Shown here: positions 11,118-18,586 of the stretch, piece after piece
Numbering within the stretch: the stretch's first letter is position 1
Layout of the letters: every line of letters starts with the position of its first letter
From: Gyrodactylus bullatarudis
Taxonomy: Eukaryota > Platyhelminthes > Monogenea > Gyrodactylidea > Gyrodactylidae
NCBI GenBank assembly: GCA_012064415.1
Contig: SSNU01000154.1
Span: 33,997 to 69,715 of the forward strand
DNA length: 35,719 nt
Direction: 5' to 3'
Notes under the pieces: generated by a model
What the model was told of the DNA's origin: nothing
What the model saw: the letters and a program-made list of their open reading frames with translations, nothing else
Database searches by the model: none
Made by a program: the position numbers and the translations under genes

Positions 11118-11882
11118 ATGAATTTGGCCTTTTGTTGTCTAATCCTACTTTATACTAGTCTCAGTCATGCTGGAAGAATGACTGTGTTCCGTGGAAACGT
11201 GGAGACTGTTCGCAACTATCCTTTCATTTCCCTGTTAACTTCTGAAGTGGGTCTATGCACTGGTTCATTAGTCAGACCAAATGTGATTTCTACAGCTGGC
11301 CATTGTGTCTGCTCTGATTATCCTGTAAATACAGCATACTTTCTCAAGGATAATTTGTTCGACAATAATGGTTATTCAATACCAATCATTTCAATTAAAG
11401 TTGATCCTGGGTATCAGTATACCTGCAACATTCGAACTGTTGACCCTGATGCACCAGGTGGCGTTGAGGGATCTGATGTAGCCTTTGTATTGCTTCAGCG
11501 TTCTGCTCTAACCCCTAATATGGTCACAACTATAAAGTTAGACTTTGTAAATTACATAAAAGCTGGAACTCCAGTAATGTCTATGGGCTATGGTCAGGAT
11601 ACAAGTCTCGGTACGGAAACATCGGGTATCTTTAGGACTGGATTCATCAAGACTACTTATTGCCCCAATTTCTTCTACAATGAACCGATTTGTATCATAT
11701 GGTCTAATGATAATTTGAATATTCCAGGTCCTGGAGATTCTGGTGGGCCATTGTATGATCCAAGTCAGAAAAGAATTGTTGGAAATGTCTCCGGTATGCT
11801 GACATATAGTAAGGGTCTTAATGTTATCCTCTATACAAGATTTACTGCAAGAGCTGATTTTGTTTCGAAATTTTTTGAATAA
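11118..11882 (+). CDS. Secreted trypsin-fold serine protease 1
   Basis: A 254-residue, intronless S1-family protease. A signal peptide (about 1-18) is followed by 'GR|MTVFRG', so the activation peptide is only one or two residues and the mature N-terminus starts with Met rather than the usual Ile. The triad is visible: His62 in 'STAGHC', Asp120 in 'GSDVAFVLL', Ser208 in 'GPGDSGGP'. The positions six and four residues before Ser are Ile and Gly, not the Asp and Cys of trypsin. The 191-220 disulfide is therefore absent and specificity for Lys/Arg is unlikely. Cysteines at 182 and 192 fit the 168-182 bridge. The closest relative is protease 2 at 23.9 kb. It is probably digestive or secreted. AATAAA (11878-11883) overlaps the stop codon. 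Confidence 0.93.
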   Translation: MNLAFCCLILLYTSLSHAGRMTVFRGNVETVRNYPFISLLTSEVGLCTGSLVRPNVISTAGHCVCSDYPVNTAYFLKDNLFDNNGYSIPIISIKVDPGYQYTCNIRTVDPDAPGGVEGSDVAFVLLQRSALTPNMVTTIKLDFVNYIKAGTPVMSMGYGQDTSLGTETSGIFRTGFIKTTYCPNFFYNEPICIIWSNDNLNIPGPGDSGGPLYDPSQKRIVGNVSGMLTYSKGLNVILYTRFTARADFVSKFFE

Positions 11883-12352
11883 ATTCTCTCCAAGACCTGT
11901 ATGAAAAATCTAATTTTATAAACAAATTTCGGCTAGTCAAGATTTATTGACTGTAATTATGTGATGGACCGATTAACTTTTAAGAAAGTAAAATAATTGA
12001 CTATTCTTTTTTCAATTTCAAAACTGCTCCACTTTTTTCAACTTTTGAGGTCTAAACTTTTGTTTTGGCGTTGATATGATTCACGTAATTTATCAAAAAC
12101 GTCCGAAAATCCGCTTAAAATCATATTTGTAGTTATAGAAGAAAAAGTTATATTCACCAAATGTACATTTCTTTATGGTTCATCAGTAGTGACACATAAA
12201 TAATGATAAAATTTTTAAATTCAATGAAAATAATATTTTACAAATTTTGAAGGAAGTATAGTAAAAGTTGAAAAATATAAGAATATAATGTGAGCTGAAA
12301 AACACCAAAACCCTTCAATAAATAGTAACAGTGAAGAGAAAAGCGAAAAAGC
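11883..12352. other. Spacer between protease 1 and PLE1
   Basis: Non-coding. It contains a short relative of the dispersed repeat at 11996-12062 and presumably the 3' end of PLE1 just below 12353, whose boundary I could not place. Confidence 0.4.
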
Positions 12353-13478
12353 TTACATAGGCCAGGGTAATCGAAGATTATAAGAGTAATTTTTCTGAAC
12401 ACACAGGTTTGGTTTAAAGTGATTGATGAAGAATTTCTCCTTCACCCACAAATCTGTGCTTTCACCACCCGCATTTTTATACAAAATTGAGAAATTAGAA
12501 ATCGAAGCCCCATGATTTTCCTGTTTGATGTGTCTTGTCGCCGCTGTATCCTTCTTTAGATGATCATTTGACCTAATTGACAATTTCCTAATTGTACGAC
12601 CTATATAAGAAGCTCCACAGTCGCATTGGAATTTGTAAATCAAAAGAGTCTTTTCTTCAGGCTTTATGAATCCTTATGAATCAAACTGAATAATCTTTGG
12701 GTTTTAAATACAATTTTCAATTGTATATTATCATAATGTTGATCAATAAGATTAACCAGTCGTCTTCTTACATCATTACTGAAACCGTCACCTTTAAAAT
12801 TAATTTTCATGAAGATGGTTGTCTTCTCTCCTTCATCTCTGTCGACCCTTTCATCTACATCATTAGACATATTGATGAATTTGTCTACAAATCTGTTGGG
12901 ATAACCATTCTCATTTAAACGTAATTTTGACTCTTCTATTTCTTTTGGCCATTCCTCTGGACTAGCAATCCTTGTTATCCTCTTTCCTAGACCAATTATT
13001 AAGCCAACTTTATGAGATAGAGGACTGAAAAGTAGAGATTCATAATGAAGATATTTTCCATTATCAGTCTTCTTCTTGTAGACATTTCTTAGTATTGACC
13101 CATCCTTCTTCCTAGTTAGTTTGACATCTAAGAAACTCAAACTCTCATTAGACTCTTTTTCCATAGTAAATTTAATATTAGGATGAAACGAATTCATCTT
13201 TAAGAAAAAATCGTCTACTGAAACATTTGGCTTCATCAAAATAAAAGTGTCATCAACATATCTGATGTATAAATCAGTGAAAGTATTTATAGTATCAGAC
13301 ATTTTATTCAATTCTAACCAACCTAAGAAGAAATCTGCTACAAGAGGAATTAGAGGTGATCCCATAGCTATACCATCTTTTTGAAAAGACAAAGGAACAT
13401 TAGTACAGCAAATCCTAACAAGATCTGCTATCTCATTATTCTGTAGTTCAAAACCATCATGTTCATCAATAAAAGATT
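12353..13478 (-). pseudogene. PLE1 C-terminal half: RT fingers/palm and GIY-YIG endonuclease
   Basis: From 13478 down the frame reads 'DEHDGFELQNNEIADLVRIC', then RT motif 'GIAMGSPLIPLVADFFLGWL' and catalytic 'YIRYVDDTF'. Next come 'IKFTMEKE...LSFLDVKL' and the thumb region, with a stop at 12664. After a one-frame shift the GIY-YIG nuclease follows from about 12655 to 12353: 'LLIYKFQCDCGASYIGRTIR', 'HFKPNLCVQK'. RT plus C-terminal GIY-YIG is the defining PLE layout. The frame is continuous up to the TSD at 13468-13478, where PLE2 is inserted. Confidence 0.9.
13468..13478. repeat. Left target-site duplication of PLE2
   Basis: 'aataaaagatt' here and again at 16821-16831, flanking a 3342-bp insert. 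On the minus strand the duplicated bases encode part of 'ESFI'. Joining across them gives an unbroken PLE1 reading frame. Confidence 0.85.
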
Positions 13479-13535
13479 TTTGAATTTGTTGGTGAGTCGG
13501 AACTCATTTTGAGGATTTGAAGATAAGACGAGTAA

Positions 13536-13580
13536 TTAGTGATAATGCTTTTATTTCGCCGGATCTCATCAGACTCTTAC
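13536..13580 (-). ncRNA. Candidate hammerhead ribozyme in the PLE2 terminal repeat
   Basis: On the minus strand CTGATGAG (13572-13565) is followed after six bases by CGAAA (13558-13554), the two halves of the hammerhead core. Helix III reads AUAA-loop(5)-UUAU (13554-13542), ending with U16.1 and C17 (an AUC cleavage triplet), and then 'ACU' pairs with 'AGU' before the core to form helix I (3 bp). Helix II is poor: one G-C pair around AUCCGG. Hammerheads are known in PLE terminal repeats, and this one is on the PLE coding strand in the 3' repeat. It may be slow or dead. Confidence 0.45.
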
Positions 13581-13640
13581 ACCGGCTTGATTTATATATT
13601 AAATTAATTAACAAAAGTGTATCCTCATATTGGTTGGTTT
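13563..13640. repeat. 78-bp perfect inverted repeat, left arm
   Basis: Identical to the reverse complement of 16679-16756. A further block outward ('gaatttgttggtgagtcgg', 13482-13500) matches the complement of 16761-16780 with one mismatch, after a 55-60 bp segment present only in the left arm. That extra segment holds the GAAA half and helix III of the hammerhead candidate. The arms are the terminal repeats of PLE2. Confidence 0.9.
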
Positions 13641-15261
13641 TAATATATTACTTTAATCTCTTTGGATTGTCCAGCAGTAGTCCGAAAGTAGGTCCTTAAA
13701 TTTGTTGAATTGTATCTCGTTTCGATTCTCTGCATCAGTTGATGCATTTTTTCACCTTGTTCATCAGAAAGACACCCCAATGAGCCTCTCGGAAAAATAT
13801 CAAAAGGATGCTTGAGGAAATGTAATTTCAGACTCATTAAGCACCGTAGATTTTGGAACTTGTCTATCAAATTTCTGACAATATTTTCACTATCAGCTGC
13901 TCTATGGTTACCAAGAAAATTCTTACACAAATCTCTGAAAGCAATCCATACATCGACCTCTTCATCAACCAATAAGTATTCAAAAGCATGATCATTGAGA
14001 AGCTGTCTGATTTGAGGCCCAGTAAAAATGCCGCCTTCAATCTTAGCAATGCTCATGTAGTCAAAATTTTCTTTAAGGTATTCCATGGCATGAGAATTTT
14101 TCATCACTAAAGCTCGAATGAATTGTTTGAACACTCCCAATTAGATATGTAATGGGGGTAGTAAAATTGTGTTCCTCGATACGATTGATGGTTTTATTTT
14201 GTTTCTTTCTAAGACTTCTGTTCTTGCTTCAATTCTTTGATCAAGATTATAATGATCTTCACGATTTCGTGAATCCCATAGACACAGATAACACGGGTAT
14301 TTAGTGTTTCCAAGTTGTAGACCATTTAATAAAGCAATAATCTGAAAATCTGCTATTATTTTGAAATTGAAATTGGCATATTGAATTTTATCCATGATAA
14401 AAGATACAGCTTCATAATTTTCTTTTAATTTCCTTGTATAAGCAATTGGTACACCAGGAAAGGCATTGATGTTACTGAGTAATACAAATTTGAAGCTAGA
14501 TTTTGAAGAATCGATAAAAAGTCTGCATTCATCGATATCAAGAACATAGCCAAGTTTCCTGAAAAGGCCATCAATGTTTATGCAGAATGTAACCTCTCTT
14601 TCTGTAGAAAAAAATTGACGATGAGGTGCATCCCTATATTTATAGTTTGATGTGGTTACTCCGAAACCTTCAACAGATCTGGAAAGCAACATTTGTCCAA
14701 TTTCTACAGATTTTTTCTTTGATAGATCAGCTGCACGCATTACATCATCCAGAAATCGTTGATCAATTTCTATTTTAACATTGGGCAGATTTTCAATAAC
14801 TGGAGAAGCTGAGAGCACATTTTCTTCTTCATTGTTATTCAAAACACCTATATTGTCCTGTAGCATCTCATATCTAGTATTCACATCTCTACAAGTTCTT
14901 GTGTTGGGATACCACTTAAAAATTTAAAAAGTTTACTTACGTGTTGCGAAGGTTTCGCAAAAGGTCTTATAACTGTTTTACAAAAGTAACAGTCATCGTT
15001 ATGATAGAAAGGCTCTGCCCAGATTTTAATTCTATTTCTTGTTGATGAGGGATGATTGTTTGTAACTTTAGAATAGCAGGATTTACAAACATTTGGAGGA
15101 GCAAAGCTGCGATTTATGGCAATTTGGGTATTAAAATACCTCTCTATCTTATCTTTGAGTGACACTGTGATGCGATACATCTTTCTTGTTGAGAAATAAA
15201 ATCCACAAATGTAGCAAAATTGTTTTGGATCATTTAGAAAAATAAATTCACGTGCATTCAT
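13640..15261 (-). pseudogene. Zinc-finger/LLPPLHI transposon-type protein, one stop codon from intact
   Basis: Two exons are read as 15261-14941 and 14914-13640, about 530 codons. N-terminal: 'FCYICGFY', 'CKSCYSKV' and 'CYFCKT', a cysteine-pair domain. Centre: 'TFCINIDGLFRKLGY', 'YPCYLCLWDSRN' and 'LLPPLHI'. C-terminal: 'FLGNHRAADSENIV', 'SLKLHFLKH' and 'LSDEQGEKMHQ'. I recall this motif series from a repetitive, uncharacterised protein family in aphids, Daphnia, Hydra and others; it is probably transposon-encoded, but I cannot name the superfamily. A single in-frame TAA (14143-14141) follows LLPPLHI where the family usually has Lys. A 26-nt GTAAGT..AG segment (14940-14915) must be removed to join N- and C-terminal frames. 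A second fragment is at 5860-6243. Confidence 0.75.
14915..14940 (-). other. Candidate 26-nt intron
   Basis: On the minus strand it starts GTAAGT and ends TTTTTAAG. Unspliced, the upstream frame stops at 14883-14881. Removing these 26 nt joins codon His (14943-14941) to 'WYPNTRTCRDV' and enters the downstream frame without a stop. The joined segment resembles the 'YPN.P.A.RPV' stretch I recall in this family. A plain frameshift is the alternative. Confidence 0.45.
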
Positions 15262-15834
15262 GAGTGAAATTAATAGAGTGACAAAAAACATGACACATGC
15301 AAGGTCAAAAGTCACAAGCCAATCATATCAAAGATATGAATGATTCATCAAAAGAAATCTGAATTCTTATTGGTTTATTTCAGAGATTTTATAAACAGTA
15401 TATTAGTACACATCAATCAAATAGGATAAATCAATTAATTGTAATTAGTAAATAATAAAGTTTCATTGGTCAAAATGCTTAATTTGACATAGTAGGAAAT
15501 AAGATACAGTCATGAAAATAGGACCAATCGAAAGATCATAAAATTTTGCATCTGATAAAGGTCTTACATCTTAAGATTCACTTTTGGTTTGCAGTCTAGA
15601 GAACCAGAAAGATGAAAAAATCTCACCAAATTTACCTATTTTTTTACTAAAAAATTACTCAGAGCAGCTAAAAAATAACATCTGCGAGCGCAAAAGGTAC
15701 CATTCGACGCAGAATTTTGCGCTCTTTCTAATGATATCAACAAATAATTACTCAAATGCTAATTAAGCTAATTAGGGATAATTTTCCCATAGGAAATGTC
15801 AATTTTGTTAATTTATGCTATAACTTTTTTATTT

Positions 15835-16689
15835 CTAGATAGAATTATAAAATTCAACCACATTTGAGATCAGTTTTTTACAAACCCTGAAAAATTCCCA
15901 GGTGTACCTAAAAAATTTTTTTAAATCACCACCAGTGTTATCAACTTCAGTTGATTTCTTGTTTTTGTCACTTGATTTCTTGTTTTTGTCACTTGATTTC
16001 TCATCCACATAAATTATTGGTGTTGTGATGCTGATGCCAATTAGCTGATTAGTAGTTTCCACTACTTTCTCGTTGGTTTCACTTTGCTTTGCTGTGGCAT
16101 CGGATGGGGGATTTCGGGTTGATGTAAATTGGGGATTCCCCTCTAGCACTCTCGCTATTTTGGCGAGTTTTTTGCTGTTGGTGAATCTTTGTTTGCCTTT
16201 GATCCCTAGTTGGTTTGCCAGGATTTTTTGTTTACAAAGGTTGGGCTGGAGTTTGTTAATGAAGTGGGCTTCAGCGTGCGTGAGAGCTTGTTCCTTGATA
16301 CTTCTGTGGGTTTTTGGATAGGCTTGGTAGATGATGCTAAAGTTGCTCACATCAGCAGTGTGATTTGTTGTCATCAGGTGTTCCTGGACTGCTGAGCTTT
16401 TGTTGCCATTTCTTAAGTGTTCTTTGATTCTGGCTTTGAGGGGTCTAATGGTTTGGTCAATGTATGTGGATTCGCATCTGCATTTGAACATGTAGATGAC
16501 TCCTTTCTTTTTTAGCCATAGTGTTGGATCCTTGTTGTTGTCTGGAATCAATTTTCTGGTTTTGTGGAGGACTCCTAGCTGAACTTCGGGGAACTTGATC
16601 CGTACATAAAAAGAAGACCCAACACGTAATTGCTCACAACAACAAGAGAAACTCCACTCCCTCTCCAATCGCATTCTCAAACCAACCAA
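15835..16689 (-). CDS. PLE2 GIY-YIG endonuclease ORF, 5'-truncated
   Basis: 284 open codons. The nuclease core reads 'GVIYMFKCRCESTYIDQTIR', then 'ARIKEHLRN', 'HTADVSNFSIIY' and 'EAHFINKLQPNLCKQK', as in PLE C-terminal domains, with the usual cysteine spacer. The YIG glycine is replaced by Asp (YID), which may reduce activity. The RT domain that should precede it is missing: the frame begins at the inverted repeat (16679-16756), so the nominal Met is probably artificial. After the nuclease comes an unusual ~130-residue tail with a short tandem repeat (SSDKNKK twice, DNA about 15950-16000) and an aromatic end. The 3' region is shared with 6285-6775. Confidence 0.75.
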   Translation of the reverse strand: MVGLRMRLEREWSFSCCCEQLRVGSSFYVRIKFPEVQLGVLHKTRKLIPDNNKDPTLWLKKKGVIYMFKCRCESTYIDQTIRPLKARIKEHLRNGNKSSAVQEHLMTTNHTADVSNFSIIYQAYPKTHRSIKEQALTHAEAHFINKLQPNLCKQKILANQLGIKGKQRFTNSKKLAKIARVLEGNPQFTSTRNPPSDATAKQSETNEKVVETTNQLIGISITTPIIYVDEKSSDKNKKSSDKNKKSTEVDNTGGDLKKFFRYTWEFFRVCKKLISNVVEFYNSI

Positions 16690-16756
16690 TATGAGGATAC
16701 ACTTTTGTTAATTAATTTAATATATAAATCAAGCCGGTGTAAGAGTCTGATGAGAT
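16679..16756. repeat. 78-bp perfect inverted repeat, right arm
   Basis: Reverse complement of 13563-13640. Here 'ctgatgag' is present on the plus strand but the GAAA half of the hammerhead is missing. This inverted terminal repeat caps the truncated 5' end of PLE2, the same layout as the PLE units at 33.2 and 35.3 kb. Confidence 0.9.
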
Positions 16757-16820
16757 AATTTCCGACTCACTAACAAATTCAAATGTTTTCGAAGAAGCTC
16801 GGCATTACCTACTCCAGCAA

Positions 16821-16831
16821 AATAAAAGATT
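16821..16831. repeat. Right target-site duplication of PLE2
   Basis: Second copy of 'aataaaagatt' (first at 13468-13478). PLE1 coding sequence resumes here on the minus strand with 'ETLDVIESFI'. Confidence 0.85.
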
Positions 16832-17099
16832 CAATAACATCTAGGGTCTCCTCAATAGGAACATTAGGAAACAAAGAACTAACATCTAATGAAACCATTT
16901 CATTTAAACCAATATTTAAATCCTTAAACTTATCGACAAAAGAAAAAGTATCTTTAACAACATATTTAGCATAATAAGTATGTATTGGTTTCAATACGTC
17001 GATTTTACCACTTAGCTAAATTATGCTGCGGACATGACGACATATCCAAGATCGGCCGTATAGGAAAAACCTCAGGAACGATATTATCTACTACAGTGC
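16832..17099 (-). pseudogene. PLE1 RT N-terminal half
   Basis: From about 17099 the minus strand reads 'VPEVFPIRPILDMSSCPQHN' with 'LAKW', the PLE RT motif around RPI. After a stop and a frameshift near 17000 it continues with 'PIHTYYAKYVVKDTFSF' and palm motif A 'MVSLDVSSLFPNVPIEE', ending at the TSD. Together with 13478-12353 and 18586-18313 it makes up most of a PLE RT. Confidence 0.85.
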
Positions 17100-18312
17100 A
17101 CTGCGAAACTCATGGATTCGCAAAATTATCATCTTTTTTAATAAATGGTCGATAGATAGACACATGAAATACGCTCAATTAAATGATTGGTTATTTTTTT
17201 AGCCTATGAATGCGTAATAAAAGATTTAGAGGCTTGATTGAAGAATTTGAAAAATATTCAGGTATTCATACAAACAAATTTATAAATTTTTGATTTGTTT
17301 TTACTTGATAGTTAATTTTAAAGCATTGAAATTTCTTGATTTGTTTAAATGATTCAATATTTTACTTAAATTCGTTTATACAGATCTCGAGATGAGGATT
17401 ATTTCAATATTCTCACTAGTCTGTCTGAATAGACTCAAAAGTAATTGTTGAATCATAATCAACACGCTAATAATTGAAAATTTCATTCATTTTGATAGAT
17501 TCTAGTCAAAGTTATTTAAGATCATCTTAAAAATCCTTTTTCGTTGAAATCGACTTTCTTATTTTTAAGGAATCTGTATCAAAATGTAGATTATTTTCAC
17601 TTTTGGGAAAAATTATTAAGTATAGATCAGTTTTTAGTTGACTATCATTTGGAGTCTCGATGAGATTTGCATTTTGAACATTGATTCAGGCTATTTGAGC
17701 TCAATTGTGGTTTTCTTTAAGATACATCAAGTTTTCTTGAATAAATGTTTGGGAAATCATTCTTTATTAGATTCTCTTATTATTGCAACTTTTTTTCATG
17801 CAATAACCTTTCATTTTGCTGAAATTCAGCTTCGAATTGCCGAATAAATGTGAAATCATTGAATTCCTAAAGAGAAGTTCAACGACCTTAATTGCAATAA
17901 CTTTTCTCAAAAATGATCTTTTTGAGAATTTTAAAAACTTGACTAGCTCCAAATTCTACAGCGGATTCAAATTTTTCATTCGTTTCTAAATTAAAATTCA
18001 ATTTATTCATGAATTTTAGAATTTTAGAAAAATCACTATTTCGATCACTTTTTCGCAGTTTAATGTCAGAGAATTCGTGAAGAGTTAAAATATAATTTGT
18101 TATTTTTAGTTGAAATATCTTTATCTGGCCTTTAAAGTCTTAAAATCATCGAATTTTTGATCTTTTTTGAATTCATTTTGATTTTCCGCCTTAAATAATG
18201 ACTAATGGTTAAATCTGATACAATTTTTGAAATCCTTACGAAAAATTAATATTGATGGAAGAATTTCGACTCTTGATACGTCTTATTTTCTGATATCCAT
18301 GAGTTTCGCAGT
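17100..18312. mobile_element. 1.2-kb element with 18-bp terminal inverted repeats, inserted in PLE1
   Basis: 'actgcgaaactcatggat' (17100-17117) is repeated exactly in inverted orientation at 18295-18312. The flanks on either side are PLE1 coding sequence (PKTHK motif on one side, RPI motif on the other). The interior is AT-rich and holds no recognisable protein, so it looks like a non-autonomous DNA transposon. I found no clear TSD, so exact ends are uncertain. Confidence 0.6.
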
Positions 18313-18586
18313 ATCTTATGTGTCTTAGGATGTAGATATAGTCTAGACATCCTCGTATGTTTCTTTGCTATAAAACTTCTGGTTTAATCAGAAATTAAAT
18401 TCCTATCGAATAATCCTTTTGATATCTTATACATCGAACGTTCCATGGATTCCATTTCCTTGTAATAAGCTGATCTATTTGTTAACAAATTTACTTTCAT
18501 CAGAAAGAAAATCTAAACCTGCTCTATAATAATCCTCCTTATTATAATTATCCCTTTACCCTTATCAGGTTTAGTAAGGAAAATGT
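18313..18586 (-). pseudogene. PLE1 segment with KPDKGKG and PKTHK motifs
   Basis: The minus strand encodes 'IFLTKPDKGKG' and, after frameshifts, 'NKEDYYRAGLDFLSDESKF', then 'NRSAYYKEMESMERSMYKIS' and 'SRLYLHPKTHK'. The (I)TK.DKG and (Y)GLPKIHK-like motifs are the N-terminal RT landmarks of Penelope-like elements. The segment links PLE1 across the LINE upstream and the TIR element downstream. Confidence 0.8.

Larger units (their letters stand above)
13479..16820 (-). mobile_element. PLE2: Penelope-like element carrying an LLPPLHI gene
   Basis: A single insertion in PLE1 bounded by the 11-bp repeats at 13468 and 16821. In minus-strand order: an inverted terminal repeat (16820-16679), a 5'-truncated GIY-YIG ORF (16689-15835), its 3' region to about 15463, the zinc-finger/LLPPLHI gene (15261-13640), then a terminal repeat (13640-13479) with a hammerhead-like core. 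The LLPPLHI stop codon sits right at the border of the terminal repeat. Either that gene is cargo of the PLE or it is a separate transposon inserted near the PLE 3' end; copy 1 (5860-6775) has it in the opposite orientation, which favours separate insertion. Confidence 0.7.

Noticed and set aside
12697..12918. 73-codon plus-strand ORF.
   Set aside because: Antisense to the PLE1 RT thumb region.
16073..16395. Two plus-strand ORFs of 61 and 82 codons.
   Set aside because: Both are antisense shadows of the PLE2 GIY-YIG gene.
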